The notes beneath the pieces are model-generated. The model ran no database searches, was not told where the DNA came from, and was given only the letters and a program-made list of their open reading frames with translations. DNA of 64,000 nucleotides from Thermothelomyces thermophilus ATCC 42464 (Eukaryota > Ascomycota > Sordariomycetes > Sordariales > Chaetomiaceae), in NCBI RefSeq assembly GCF_000226095.1, contig NC_016473.1:1922001-1986000 (forward strand). Direction: 5' to 3'. This document shows positions 1 to 11,874 of this stretch, one piece after another. Each line of letters begins with the position of its first letter. The stretch's first letter is position 1. The position numbers and the translations under genes are program-made.

Positions 1-2862
1 ATGCGCCAAAAGGCAGCGGCGCCGCTCACCGATGCGAGGATCGCAAGCGAAGTGTCAGTTCTCATCCTGCGAAGTGCAAAGGAGTGACTGGTAGGTTAGA
101 TATGTCAGGTTGATTGCGTAAAAAATTTAAATGCGATGTCGACAAAACTGTCGATTGGCGAAAGGAATGTTGGATGCTCGTCGAGGGAACAGGGCCGCGT
201 TGAACGATCTACTGGCTCGAGGTGTTAGCGGCATTGCATGCCTCGCCTTGAATCGTTGTTTTCAAGTAGCACGGTTCGCAGAAGAAATAGTGACTGTGAG
301 GCTAGCTTGGGACGAAACTATAACGTCGGGCTCACTTTCAGGGGGAGAAAGAAAGAAAGAAAGAAACGAGGAAGGTAACGTTGTTGCTCGGTTTTCATTC
401 TCCACGTACCAGTTTGACCAGGCGAGGCGAGCGTAAACTGTCACGAACCACAGGTACAAGTAAAGCCGACTAACGGATGACAGTTCACAGCGGTGCGGTT
501 CACAAGGCTATCCGAACTGTGACGCCAAAACTGTTGTCGCTCGTCGTCTGTGTATCGGTTCCGGTTGTTTGTACTCAAGAGCGAGTCTAGCTCTCTCGCA
601 CTAGTGTGATTGTTTGTCCGCGGTTGTTGGAGGTAGGCAGGCAAACTCGTCGAGTGGCAGATCAGGATCGTACCAAGAAACGAGAGTTGGCGGTCAATAG
701 AAAGAACAAGAAAAGGAACGATACGGGATGGAACTCGTCGTCGCCGAAAAGTAAAGAACGTGGGCCCCAAATTGGGAAGTTTGGAAAAAAAATCGCGGAA
801 GTGAGCGTTACGGGTCAGAAAGACTCGGGGTCGCAAGAATGGGCGGGCAAGGCGCAGGAAGGCGAGAGTAGGGAAACAGGGAAAGATGGTGTGACGAGCA
901 CTCAAAGATATCCCAAACGAGAAGCCCTCTCTGAATTCTGTGGTGGCCCCCCCAATCTCCCATCTGTCTCGGTCACACAACGCACGGCATCTTGCGGGGG
1001 CAAGGAATGGGAACAGCTAAGGGGAAGGGCCCCTGTCGAGGTTGGGCAGTCGCTCTTTCCCGAAGCAGTACCCAGTTCAGAGGTTCAGGCATATGATTGG
1101 CCGGATCATCTGGACAAGACTTGACATCTCGATTAAGGGGCGCCCTAGGGTTAGTCCCGCAGGACCTGGCGCATGGTGAGCCCGACTAACGCAGGAACGT
1201 ACGCCAGTGCGCGCGCCGCTCGCTGCCGCTTTTCCGAAGGGGTGACCGCCGCAATCCTTGGGGAGGCGGGGTATCCCCTGTGACTGGGTATGAATGACCA
1301 TCACGGCAGAAATAAGAGATTTGCGTCTGGCGCTCGCGCTGTTGGTCAGCTCCTGATGTGTGACGGTGATCACTTGTTAATTTCCAGGGATGCGCGCAAA
1401 CCACTCCACACACGACGCTCGCCATCTTATCGTCCGTCACACTCATAGGTAGCAGCCCCTTTGTTGAAGCTGTTTAACAAGGTCCTCTGACCACCACAGC
1501 TCGTGTCCCGCAAACTTGCGATGCCGCTGTCGGCCCGCGCGCTACATGTAACATGACTCCGATACCGAGCGAGTTACGGGTAGTGGTGTTTGCGACTCGA
1601 ACACTGCTGTATGTATACCTATGTTTGATCGAGTTGAAGGGAGGTGACTTGCGCACTACGGGAAGTGGTGTAATGATAACCTTAACTGCTGTGGACAGTC
1701 CTGAAAGAATGACGAGGCGGGGCATGTGCACTACTCTAGTAGGACGGATTACTACGGATTAGTACTGTACTGTACATCTGGGAAATGCAATGGGCTCCGC
1801 AGATTTGGATGCGCTAACCTAACTGGCTTGATGAAACAGTTTCAAGCCGTGACTTTCGCTAATGCCCAAGTTTCCATTCCTTGATTGGACACCAACTTAT
1901 CCGCCGAAACGGAATGTATGGCCCCCAACAGTGCGCTTCCATTGAAGGCCCGTCGCAATGCAAGGTGTTGGGCATCGGACTGATTCGCTTCACCCCCTTT
2001 TCTTCACCTCTGATGATGTTCGCGACGGCACGCGGGAATTGCACCAGTTGAAAGGAGCCGGGAGAACAAACGTACTCTGGAATTTCGGGAATCTGTTTCA
2101 CGAGAGGTATCACGGTAGTGTAGCTCAGCATGGCGATTCAATTCCGCGAATTGTCTGGATGTCGTCATGTTACAAACAATGGAATGGGCGGCCAGATTTC
2201 GAGGGTTTCCGCAGTTTGAATTGAGGAAGGAAACACATGCTTCGGTCCGGCGCAACGGGGCAAGGATGTCGCGTGGCCCAACCCACGGCCAGTCCGTCGA
2301 AGATCGCAATTGACTGATGAAAAAATCACCACGCGCACCGTATCATTGTTGTACAAACAAGTGGAGAGATCTACGTTACCACGGCTTACCTAAAGGGATT
2401 TGTCGCTTGTTTCCACTTGCGGGAATTCCCGTGAGGATGAGGTCAGACTGGAGATTCGGATGAGTCTTGCATGGGGATGTGGAAGCTTGGCATCGAGCGC
2501 CAACGGTTTTCGAGAGGATACCCTTAAGGCACAGCCACAACGTTTATGCTCTCGAGCCACGTGGCTGAGACCCACACCTGTTGACCGACTGCGTGCTTTC
2601 CTGTGGTGGCGTGCAGGCTAGGTACCTAAGGTACAGTACGACATCTGCTCACCATCTCCCATAACGGCCGCACCCTGGACTTACACTAGCGTTTGGGCCC
2701 CTGTGGCGCTCTGGTTCGAGACAACGCACATTGACACGATAGCTCCAGCCCAGTGTCACAACAGGCTGCCCGCAAGACCTGCCTGCTGCAAGTACACAAT
2801 TACAACATTTTGCCCGCCGATGTCGTGTTGAGAGTCATTTTCTTGTCGACGTCTACCACACA
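1..2862. other. intergenic or unannotatable 5' region
   Basis: I see no gene I can support in this 2.9-kb stretch. Open frames of 60-180 codons exist on both strands (for example around 441-980 and 606-1124), but they overlap one another, have no recognisable motif, and run through simple-sequence DNA such as the GAAA run near 349-366. No tRNA A-box/B-box pair was found. The last few hundred bases are presumably the promoter and leader of the auxilin-like gene that follows. A short GTAC-rich patch lies at about 2619-2643. Confidence 0.5.
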
Positions 2863-5750
2863 ATGGACGATCTCGCCGGCCTAAACTGGTCGGCGCCCAA
2901 CCAGAAGCCCGCATCCGCGGCCACGCCCGCGCAATCGGCACCGACCAACCCCGCCATCCCGACTTACCCTTCCCTGCGTCCGACTCCATCGCCCTTCGCA
3001 TCCGGCCGCAACAGCCCGCTACCGGCTCAGGGATCCGGAAATGCGGGAACCAAGTCACCAGCTCCCAAGATCGCTCCGGACAGCTTCGGCAATCTGCTAA
3101 ACTTCGGGACCGGAAAGAGCAATGCAAACCTCAGCCTCCGCGAACGGCAGGACCAGCTAGAAGCCGAGAAGAGGAAGAAAGAAGAGGAGAGGCGTAGACA
3201 GGCACAAGCACAATACGGAGACGGGAGCTTTCTCGACTCGCTCGGGCAGACCCAATCGAGCTCGTTGAGGACACCGTCTCCCGCGATATCGGTTCCTTCA
3301 TCCCTGCAGGGGCTAGACTCGGGAACGCATAACGGGAAACCAGCGACCGAGTCGGACGATGATTTATTCGCAGCCTTCAACGCTAGCACCAAGGTGGACA
3401 ATTCGAGCTACTTCCCACCCCCCGCGTCGTCGAACACGCCTTCTTCCGCGAACGCACCAGCACTGGACCTCAGCAATCCCCAGGCTTGGAACACGTCAGG
3501 AGCACCTGCTGGGACATCTGTTGGGGGAGGCTTCGCCGACGAAGATGATGACCCGTTCGGACTGAACCAGCTGAAGAGCAATACGAGCCCCCCACCTCCC
3601 CCGGCTGCTGATGGCGACGACGACGATTTGTTGGGTGATCTGGCCAAACCAGTGGACCAAGTCAGGAAGAAGACAGGCCCCGTATTTGCCCGAGAGCCCG
3701 AGCCAGGGAAACCTATCGAGGATTCTTCTTCGGAATCTGAGGCCGAACCGCCTGCGCCTTCGGATGACCCGTTTGATAGGGCGGTTGCCCAGCTTGTCGA
3801 GTATGGCTTTACTCCCGAAAATGCGAGAAGAGGTCTCACAGAGAGTGGGGCGGGCCTCAATGTCCAAGCTGCTGTCAATTGGTTGCTGGACGACGCCCAC
3901 AGGCAGGCGAAGGAGAAGCAGAAGGGCGGGCGAGGTGCAGGGGAACGATCCACGGAGAGGGGTGAACGGGCCTCGAGTCAGTCCCGAAGTAGCACCCCAT
4001 CTTGGACGAAGGAGGGACAGTCGGGCGGTGGCGCCAGGGGGAGGGACAACCGGTCGCCCGCAAGTCTGGACGGGGATTTCGCCAAGGCGGCTGCTGCTGT
4101 CGGCTCGAGTTTCCTCAAGTCGGCCAACAATTTATGGAAGACGGGGCAGAAGAAGGTCCAGAAAGCGGTGGCTGAGTTTCAGCAAGACGGAGACCCGAGC
4201 CAGCCGAAATGGATGAGAAGCGCCCAAGGCCATGGCCGCGCTGAGGATACAGGCAGGCAAATACCCGAGGTCACAGACGAAGCTCTGATGCTGGAAATGG
4301 GAGGACCACCAGGAACGAGACCTGGGAAGGCAGCACCCCAGCGTCAAGACGCCGGCGAGGCACGCCTCCGCGAAACACCACCGGCTTTACCAACCCGGCC
4401 GGGGAAGGGGAACCAGGCGCCAAGATGGCAGCAAGCTCCGCAGCAATTCATGGACCCGCGCTCGCGACTGGGCAGGCAGGGAGCTGAGGAGGAGACTTTT
4501 CAAGCCTACGTTAGCCCTGCTCGGAGGAAGAAACCGGCGGCACAACCGCAACCAGAGGCGAAACCTGCGGAGACTGACGAGGATCTGCTGTTCGGCGAGG
4601 CTGCTCCAACATCCCGAGCTGCACCACAGACTCGCTCTGCGCAACCATCTCCGAGTCCCCAGCCCTCGTCTCGGCCACCACCTCCTGCTCCGAGACCTGC
4701 GGCCCCACGCCCTGCCCGTCAAATACCCGGCGTGTCCGCCATCGCGCTGCAAAACTCGACCAGATGCCGCCTAGAGGGTACCGCGCACTTCAAGCGCGGC
4801 GACTTCGCGGCGGCCCACGCTTCTTACACCGCCTCGATGACTGCCATTCCACAGGACCATCCCCTGACCATCCTGCTCCTCTGCAACCGCGCGCTGACTG
4901 CGCTCAAAACGGGCGATCCGCGCCAGGCGGTCCAGGACGCCGATGCGGCCATCCAGCTGATCGGCCCCGGCAAGGGCGAGGGCGAGTACGTCGAGCTTCA
5001 GACGACCGACGGGACACCCGGCGAGAAGCGCGACATGCGCGACCTCTACGGCAAGGCGCTCACTCGCAAGGCGGAAGCTCTGGAGCAGATGGAGAAGTGG
5101 GCCGACGCCGGCGCCGTGTGGCAGCTGTGTATCGAGGCCGGGCTGGGCGGGGCGACGGCCGCGGCCGGCCGGCAGCGGTGTCAGAAGGCCGTCGCGCCCA
5201 AGCCGGCGTCGTCGACGCCCAAGCCCGCATCGGCGTCTCGCGCTGCGGCCCCGCCGCGCCCGCGGCCGTCGGCGAACCCGCAGAAGAGCTTCGAGGCGGT
5301 GGAGCGGCTGCGGGCGGCGCACCAGGCGGCGGAGCGCGAAGGGGACGAGAAGCTCGCGCTCGCGGACAAGGTGGACGCGCGCATCGCGGCCTGGCGGGAC
5401 GGCAAGCGCGACAACCTGCGCGCGCTGCTGAGCAGCCTGGATACCGTGCTGTGGGAAGGCAGCGGGTGGAAGAAGGTGGGGCTGCACGAGCTGGTGATGG
5501 CGAACAAGGTCAAGGTTGTGTACATGAAGGCGATAGCCAAGACACATCCCGATAAGGTGAGTAGTCTAGTTTACTTAATTGTCCGCGTTTCTTTGCGTGG
5601 GCTAGCGCGGCGCGTGTTTTGGCTAACCTGGGTACGACTTGCTTGCAGATTGCGCAAGATGCGACGACCGAGGTGCGCATGATTGCGGCGACGGTGTTTA
5701 GCACGCTCAACGAGGCGTGGGACAAGTTTAAGGCGGAGAATAACTTGTAA
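2863..5750 (+). CDS. swa2: auxilin-like clathrin-uncoating cochaperone (UBA-TPR-J domain)
   Basis: Model join(2863..5556, 5649..5750), 931 aa. The intron 5557-5648 (gtgagt...cag) falls directly after the J-domain HPDK. The domain order is the one known for yeast Swa2 and its fungal kin. First comes a long disordered, Pro/Ser-rich N-terminus with acidic DPF-type adaptor/clathrin-binding patches (near residues 220-235). A UBA domain follows at about 302-345 (DPFDRAVAQLVEYGFTPENA), then a TPR block at about 632-755 (RLEGTAHFKRGDFAAAHASY), and a C-terminal J domain at about 855-931. HPD is at 895-897, and exon 2 supplies the last helix (STLNEAWDKFKAENNL). In the family the J domain recruits Hsp70 to strip clathrin from vesicles, the UBA binds ubiquitin, and the TPR contacts Hsp70. 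The Ala/Pro-rich linker before the J domain is longer than in yeast. The start codon is the first ATG of a continuous frame. Confidence 0.93.
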
Positions 5751-6162
5751 GGAGTCCGGAGGATGAAAGATGAAGAAGACGAAGAAGAAGAAGAAGAAGA
5801 AGAAGAAGACGGCGATGATGATGATGATGATGACGACGACGACGACGACCGGAGGGCCGGTCAGAGAGACTAGAGATGACACAAGCGATGTCTGCCATGG
5901 ATCGTAGAGAGTGGGGGTGCGTATCTGGGAGCATCTGGGGAGCATTGGAAGGCATCAAAAGCCTCCTACTTATGAGATGAAATGAACCCGAGGAGCCAGT
6001 CTACGCAACCAACGCTAGCTAGCAACCGCAAATGTGAAAAAAACTCCACGCCATGCAAAAAGATGATGAGAGGACCCGATAACCAAATACCACACACAAG
6101 CGCCATGCCGCCCTCCCTCTGCCCTCTTCCCAAAACACACATCCTCCCTCCCCCCCCTCCTC
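5751..6162. other. convergent 3' flanks of swa2 and ubc7
   Basis: Short tail-to-tail spacer. It holds the purine-rich microsatellite listed separately and a C-rich stretch near 6140-6160 just beyond the ubc7 stop. No gene is seen. Confidence 0.5.
5763..5851. repeat. GAA / GAT / GAC compound microsatellite
   Basis: A (GAA)n block grades into (GAT)n and then (GAC)n immediately after the swa2 stop, so it probably lies in the 3' UTR. It creates long spurious Asp/Glu or Val/Ile frames on both strands. Confidence 0.85.
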
Positions 6163-6794
6163 TCACAGACCCAACATGCGTCTTACCCCCTCGCGCACCT
6201 TCTTCTCGTACTCGGCCCTGTTCTCGCGCCACATCTTGGCCGCCTCCACGTTGGCGGGGCTCTCGTCATTGGGCTCGGCCAGCATGCTCATGACCGAGAT
6301 GAGGATCTTCTCGACGCTCTGGATGGGCGACCACCGCTCCGACGCGTGCTCGTAGTGGTTCGGGTCGTCGCCGGGCGGGTGCAGGATCGAGATGCAGACC
6401 AGTCCGCTCGGATACACTGAAAAAAAAACCTCTCGCGTCAGCAAGGGAGCGCCTCCAATCCAATAAAGAAGAGTAACTAACGCAGGCCAAGTGGTAAAAG
6501 AGAAAAGGGGGGGAGGGGGTTGAGGGGGGTTAAAAGGGGTAGGGTACCATTCGGATGCCAGATCTCGCCGAGGAACTTCATTGTCGGCGGCGCGAGGGGG
6601 TAGTCCTTGGGAAAGCGCAGCTCGGCGGGGAAGACGCCGCCCTCAAAGGGGGTGCCCTCGGGCCCCTGGATCAGCGCCTCCCAGTGCAGGAGGTCGTCCT
6701 CGGAGACGGGGCCGGCCGTGATACCCTCGGGGGGGTTGTTGGTGAGGGCGCGGTATTCTTGGAGGAGGCGGCGGTGGGCCGTTGATTGCGCCAT
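6163..6794 (-). CDS. ubc7: ubiquitin-conjugating enzyme E2, Ubc7/UBE2G class
   Basis: Model complement(join(6163..6416, 6548..6794)), 166 aa. The intron 6417-6547 has a C/T-rich body, a CTGAC branch-like site and a TTTCAG acceptor. The product is a bare E2 core. The HPN motif sits at the exon junction, and the catalytic Cys is residue 90 in the context GLVCISIL. It is followed by the acidic-loop insertion [17 protein letters not shown] that marks the Ubc7/Cdc34 class. The C-terminus ends RRMLGL with no extension. In the family Ubc7 works with Cue1 and the Hrd1 and Doa10 ligases at the ER membrane to build ubiquitin chains on ERAD substrates. Length and sequence match the family end to end, so assignment is secure. 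It is convergent with swa2 and divergent from the next gene. Confidence 0.96.
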
Positions 6795-7277
6795 TCTTCC
6801 CTTTTTTCTTCTCCTGGGCTTTGTCTCACTTGCGGTGGAGGTCTTTTTTTCGCTTCGTTTTGTAATTTTAATTAGGAACCGGGATAGGGTGGTGATGGAG
6901 TGGACTGGGAGTTAAAGCAGTAGGTTGGTATTGCCGTATAGGTGTATGTATGTACGGTGTAGGTTGCTCAATGAATGGGGAAGCCTAGAGGGCCACGGGT
7001 TACATAGGAGCGCGGTATGTGGGGCCTGACGTCCGAAAGTTGGCCGCTTTCGCGGGGTTGGCGTGCACATAGTGTAACAGCCCCTGTAGCGAAGCTCTGG
7101 CCATGCGCAGATCGGGCCTTGGCTTGGCGGGAAGTTGCCGGAAGGATGGAGACCGTTCCATCGCGTCGGTTAGTTATTTTTCTCGTCTTTCTCTTGTCTC
7201 CAACCAAACACAAAGTGTGTCGTACTATGCTTGCTGCCCACGTCAATTGAGGCTGCATCCTTCTTGCCAGCGCCGCA
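6795..7277. other. divergent intergenic region, ubc7 / mmc1-like
   Basis: 483 bp shared 5' flank. Pyrimidine-rich leader sequence is present on both sides, and I see no clear TATA box and no gene. Confidence 0.4.
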
Positions 7278-9332
7278 ATGCCGCCAGCACTGGCTCTCGG
7301 GAGGGCGCTGAGCCGGGGGCGGGGTCTCCAAACACGGCCCAAACCGGCATCGACTTGCCTCTTTTGTTCTCTCGCCCGCCCGTTCCCTCGCTCAGCAGCA
7401 AGAACGACAGCAAGAACAACGGGCCCCCTCCGATTACAGGAACGCACATCCCTCGCCCCTTGGATACCTCGGCTCTCCGGGCGCTGCTACCAATCGACCG
7501 AGTCACTCTCTTCGGATCCCCGCGCCGATCTGCGCCGCGCCCTCCTCGACCTCCAAACGCACGCCCCAAACCACGTCAACCTCCCCCGCCTCCAGCTCGC
7601 CCTGCGCAACCTGTCGGAGCCGCCGGGTCGCGAGTCCGTCCGCGTCGCCGTTCTCAGCGTGTCTTCCGACGGTGCCGGTGGCAGCAGCGGGACAAACACG
7701 ACGACAAGCACCGCGAAGCGTCTCCTCCGCCTCGCGCTCGCCGACCCCCTCCGACCGGCCGCAGCGTGGGAGGCGCGGCTAGAGCGACGCGATGCCGCTG
7801 GTGACGGTGCCGGGTCGTCCCCGCTTATTGTGCGGGTTGTCGGAGCCGATAAGGCGGGGAGGGATGCTACGGCCGGAGCAGCAGGTGAGGGGGAGGAGGG
7901 GAGGGAAGAGGAAGAAGGGTTGAGAACGGTGGTCAAAGAACATGTGATTCCCGAGTTGCGGGTCTCGACGCCCTTGTTGCGCGACGCCGAGTTGGAGATG
8001 CTCGTTGCTGATGCGGGGGACGCCCTTGCTGCTGCTGCTGCTGCTTCCTCCGGAGCCGCGGTGGATGATCCCGTGCTGGTGCCGACGGTCGATGTGGCGG
8101 CTACGACGGCGGGGCACGTGGCGCCGATCGGGACACCAGTGCATCTGGCGCTGTTGGTGGGGGATGGCGTGCGCGGGGCGGCGTCCATCCTCGCGCTGCC
8201 GGTTCTGGAGGGGAGGGACGTCGTCATGGGGGTCGTCAATTTCAAGGGTCTTGGGAGCGAGGATGCGGCTGGTTGCCCGCTTGTCGCGGTCAATGTCGAT
8301 GCCGCCAGCGAGGGCCTGGAGCTCTTCCGCTCCGACGTTAGCAACGCGATGAAGTACGAGGCGCTGTGGACCGAGGCCAACATCGGCCCCATCAGCGAGT
8401 GGCTACGGAAGAGCGCGCTACCGGACGGCGAGGGTGTCACCAAGGCGCCCGTCCGGAACTTGGTCAGGTCGCTGCTGCGGAGTGCTAGGGCGGCCGTACA
8501 GGGGGAAGAGGCTCGCGACCTGGCGGCCGAGCTCCGCACAAAGGTGCAGCCCGAGTCTGTCGCCCACTTGGACCGGGCTCTGGCCGACTGGGCGCAAAGC
8601 GCCCACCAAGAATTACAGCAGCAGCTGGATACCGCCTTTACCACCGGACCATGGAGCAAACTGGGATGGTGGAAGCTCGTCTGGCGAGCCGATGACGTTG
8701 GCATGGTGACGTCGGAGATGGTAGCCCAGCGTTTCCTCCCCCGGGCGGAGCAGGGATTAATTTTTCTCGCCGGCCGCATCCAAGAAGCAGGTGTGGTGGA
8801 GGGGCAGCAAGGAGCGCCCCTATACCCGGGACCGGCATTACCTGGGCCTTCGACTGCCGAGCATACGGGGCAGGACTCGGTTGCGCCCGGTGTGGTCAGC
8901 AAATGGCCGTCCCACATCCCATTCACGAGGCACTATCTGCAAACGAAGACGGTCCCAGCTCTCCAAGCCCTGGCGCAGAAGCTTGTAGTACAATCTGCCA
9001 GCTTGGCTGGGTTGAGCACCGCGCTCACGGGCCTCTCGTACCTCTCGGGGTTTGGAGCATATGAATGCGGAGCCATCGCAGCGCTGGGCATCGTGCTGAG
9101 CTGTAGGCGTCTCCAGCAGAAGTGGGACGCGGCAAGGGAGTACTGGGAAGGAGAGGTGCGCGAGGAGGGCCGCAAAGCGATTCGCGCAACAGAGGCTAGC
9201 GTTGCTGAGGTCCTCGATAAGGCGGGCAGGACGCCCGACCCGGCGGCCAATCGGGGCGCTCAGCTGAAGGAGCTGCGCAAGGCCGAAGAGATCATCACGC
9301 GGGCGGAGGAGGCGTTGGCGCGCATGAAGTAG
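7278..9332 (+). CDS. mitochondrial membrane protein, Mmc1-like (dynamin-related family)
   Basis: Intronless frame of 684 aa. The N-terminus (residues 1 to about 70) is Arg/Ser/Ala-rich and lacks acidic residues until SLSSDPRADL, a typical mitochondrial presequence. The C-terminal third carries the block WWKLVWRADDVG (about 465-475), then MVAQRFLPRAEQGLIFLAGR. A hydrophobic hairpin follows at about 574-610 (SLAGLSTALTGLSYLSGFGA and an adjacent Ala/Gly-rich helix), and then a charged coiled coil to the end. From memory, this WW..R.DDV / RFLP.AE arrangement is that of the fungal Mmc1 family, a matrix-facing inner-membrane protein related to dynamins and linked to cristae organisation. I see no P-loop. 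Localisation is a firm inference; the family name is moderate. It is tail-to-tail with smd3. Confidence 0.72.
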   Translation: MPPALALGRALSRGRGLQTRPKPASTCLFCSLARPFPRSAARTTARTTGPLRLQERTSLAPWIPRLSGRCYQSTESLSSDPRADLRRALLDLQTHAPNHVNLPRLQLALRNLSEPPGRESVRVAVLSVSSDGAGGSSGTNTTTSTAKRLLRLALADPLRPAAAWEARLERRDAAGDGAGSSPLIVRVVGADKAGRDATAGAAGEGEEGREEEEGLRTVVKEHVIPELRVSTPLLRDAELEMLVADAGDALAAAAAASSGAAVDDPVLVPTVDVAATTAGHVAPIGTPVHLALLVGDGVRGAASILALPVLEGRDVVMGVVNFKGLGSEDAAGCPLVAVNVDAASEGLELFRSDVSNAMKYEALWTEANIGPISEWLRKSALPDGEGVTKAPVRNLVRSLLRSARAAVQGEEARDLAAELRTKVQPESVAHLDRALADWAQSAHQELQQQLDTAFTTGPWSKLGWWKLVWRADDVGMVTSEMVAQRFLPRAEQGLIFLAGRIQEAGVVEGQQGAPLYPGPALPGPSTAEHTGQDSVAPGVVSKWPSHIPFTRHYLQTKTVPALQALAQKLVVQSASLAGLSTALTGLSYLSGFGAYECGAIAALGIVLSCRRLQQKWDAAREYWEGEVREEGRKAIRATEASVAEVLDKAGRTPDPAANRGAQLKELRKAEEIITRAEEALARMK

Positions 9333-9804
9333 GCCTGGCGGGCTTTCTCGCCGTGTATAGCATGTATTTTTTTTGTTGCATCCATCTAGATGTAGACGAG
9401 ACTGATGAGTCTCGAGCCAGCCGGGGCTTTGGTGGCGCGCGTCAGCCCTGGAACGAAAAGAGATACCATATCTGAAGAGAAGACATGATACGTACCCTAA
9501 GCGCCCAGGGCCAGTCAGTCTCTCGTCAAATGGCGAAGGTGCATCCTCCCGACTTCGCACACGGCAGCCAGCCCCTGTCCACCACCGGAAACTGCTTGTT
9601 CTTTCCACCTTCTCCCTCGTATATCCCCGTATGTATTTTCCCCAATACCTTCTCGAGCTTCTCCACTGCTGCATAACCCAGAACGCCAGACCAGACATGT
9701 CGACCTCTTTTCTCTTTTTTCTTCGGGTTTACCGTAACGTAACAACGACCAGCTTTTGCGCGTCCTGGTTTGGCACCCCCGAAGAAAGAACCACACACAC
9801 GCTT
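9333..9804. other. convergent 3' flanks
   Basis: Spacer between the Mmc1-like gene and smd3. T-rich runs are present, and I see no supportable gene. Confidence 0.45.
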
Positions 9805-10553
9805 TTACCTCCCACGACCACCAGCCCTTGCCCTGCTGACCGTCGCCCTTCCTCTGGCGAGACCGACACCCCTTCCGCGGACGTTACGGCTGCGGAACAT
9901 GGGAGCGTTCCTAAACGAGAAACAAGGAAGTCAGCCATACGTTCCTCGCTTGCGTATACATCCATTTCCTTCCTCTTGTCGAGACCTGAATAACAGGCCG
10001 GAGGGGAGGAGAAAAGGAAGGAGGCGGAGAATAAGATAACCGCGCGAAGGCGCAAAAAAAATCCAGCGGCGAACGCACCTCAGCATGTCCGGGACGATGA
10101 AGAAGCGCACGTGGCTGCCGCGGATGTAGACCTGCTCGAGATGACTGACGCGCCCGTCGCGCGCGGTCACCGTGATGTCCTTGAGCTGTACGTTCATGTT
10201 GTCCTCGGCTGTTGTTGTTTTTTTTCCCACGTCATGCGTCTCGCGTTGTCAGCGGGCTTTGCTCCTCTCATTTCTCACTTATCGGGGACAATTCGAGCGC
10301 GAGCGGCTCGGAAGTCGGGGTAGGCGCGCACCTTCAATCAGCTTGCCTCGGTAGGTCTGGCCCGAGGTGATCTCGAGGGTGACGATGTGGCCCTGTTATG
10401 TGTCATGCGATCGTTAGTCGGGGGGGCGTTAGACGATATATGTATTCCATATTTACACAGTTTGGGTTCGCGATTTTGCAAGAGATCAAGGGGACAATTG
10501 CGCACCTGGGCCTCGTTGAGAAGTTTAATCGGAATGCCGATGCTGGACGTCAT
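9805..10553 (-). CDS. smd3: small nuclear ribonucleoprotein Sm-D3
   Basis: Four-exon model complement(join(9805..9910, 10079..10208, 10332..10392, 10506..10553)), 114 aa. The introns are 168, 123 and 113 nt, all GT-AG, and the exon phases close exactly. The protein starts [20 protein letters not shown]. The Sm1 motif continues through [20 protein letters not shown]. Sm2 is [20 protein letters not shown] then [18 protein letters not shown]. The C-terminus is the expected Arg-Gly-rich tail ([20 protein letters not shown] and on), a substrate for arginine methylation in this family. SmD3 forms the heptameric ring on U1, U2, U4 and U5 snRNA with SmB. There is more intron than exon in this locus. 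Confidence 0.96.
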
Positions 10554-11874
10554 CTTGGGTGTCGTCTGTTGAGTCGCGAGGCGGTTGGGTGGGTTGTAGG
10601 TGGATTGGCTGATGGCTGAAGCGCGATGCAATCGACTCCCTCACTATGCTGCCATTGATTTTACGACGCCGCATCCAAGGTACTGCGAGTTGGTGTAGCT
10701 CGCAGATCTGACTGGGCTTGGCGCGAACACAGAGCGCGGACCAACACATACACTAGCACGGCAGTACGGAGCTACTCCGTAGACCCACTGTGCTCCGTTC
10801 TTCCAATCTCACACTCACACTCTCACTCTCCTAGCTCGCTCTTTCATTTTTCATCCGACATCGCTCGCACGCTTCCGTCCGGCCTCTCAGGTGCGATTAT
10901 TGTTCTCCGCCCTCAGAGCCAATGCCGATGAAGTGTGCCTCGATCGACCACAGCCGCAGAGCGCAGTAAGGACAGACTCGAGATTTCATAGGCGCCACGG
11001 TGCCCCCAAACGGAGGCGTTCCGGGCTCGTCATCCGATGCTCGCTCGCTCCTGCATTGACTGTATTGGCCGATTGGCGGCCGATTGGCACCGTTCCCGGC
11101 CTGTTCATGGATGCCGGAGCCAACCTAGGGCGTCTTGAGGCGTCAGCATGCCGGAGCGGGGCGACCGGAACCCTGGAAGGGGCTTGACGGGAGCAGTGTG
11201 TTCTTGCGGCTAAAGCGGCCCAAAAAGTAAGAGCGCTTTGCCGCGACTCTACGGGTGTCGGCCGTCCCTGTCATGTGAACCCGGGTCGGGTTCCATGATA
11301 GGTGCCCGGCGTTGCACCCGCAGGTCTATGCTGGCACCGTTGGGCAGCAAGCCTCCTCGCACCGCCGCGACATGAGGCAGCTATGATAGGTTGATGTCCG
11401 TTTCGCGGCTCTGAGCTCGCCCTCTCGCTGGGTGAACAGAACAGTCGAATTGCCGTTAGCAAGCGAACGGCTTCCCTCTGATTCATTGGGGAGTCCGGAT
11501 GTAGGCAACAGTTACGGTGCTTCCCGCTCCAATCACGGACCTTGCCACAGTCAATCTCTTGCGCGCCCATATTGTTCATGAGCCGGGCGTCAGACGTAGG
11601 CTGCGCCTCTCCGTCTGACAGTCGCGTCACCCTGGTGTTATGGATTCTCCCGGGCTGTAGAGCTTGCCCATAAATCCCAAGAGCGCCCTCAAACAGACCG
11701 AGCATCGTCCCGTTCCCGGGACACTGGCCGGTATTCTCGCCTTAATATATAGCACACATCGATCGACACAAAGGCGCGGCCTCTTTTCAGGGGTGTCCCA
11801 TTGCCCTCCCACAGCCCCTTTTACCCGTACATTATCTGCTTGGTTACCCCCCCTCCCACCTTCTCCAATCCGCC
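10554..11874. other. divergent intergenic region, smd3 / unknown gene
   Basis: 1.3 kb with no supportable gene. It includes a 7-bp-arm inverted repeat TACGGAG/CTCCGTA at 10765-10781, CT-rich leader sequence upstream of smd3 (10795-10850), and a TATA-like stretch upstream of the next gene. Confidence 0.45.
11743..11752 (+). promoter_or_regulatory. TATA-like element
   Basis: TAATATATAG lies about 120 bp upstream of the ATG at 11875 in otherwise GC-rich DNA. Position and composition suit a core promoter. There is no direct evidence of use. Confidence 0.35.

Noticed and set aside
441-1124. Two overlapping open frames of 172-179 codons on opposite strands
   Set aside because: Both are compositionally biased, lack motifs, and overlap each other in opposite strands. 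No splice or promoter signals support either.
4764-5555. Long open frames on both strands inside the swa2 3' half
   Set aside because: High-GC shadow frames of the auxilin gene. The swa2 frame alone carries UBA, TPR and J-domain motifs.
7487-8926. 479-codon reverse-strand frame under the Mmc1-like gene
   Set aside because: Ser/Ala/Pro/Arg-rich antisense shadow with no domain. The forward frame has a presequence and conserved C-terminal blocks.
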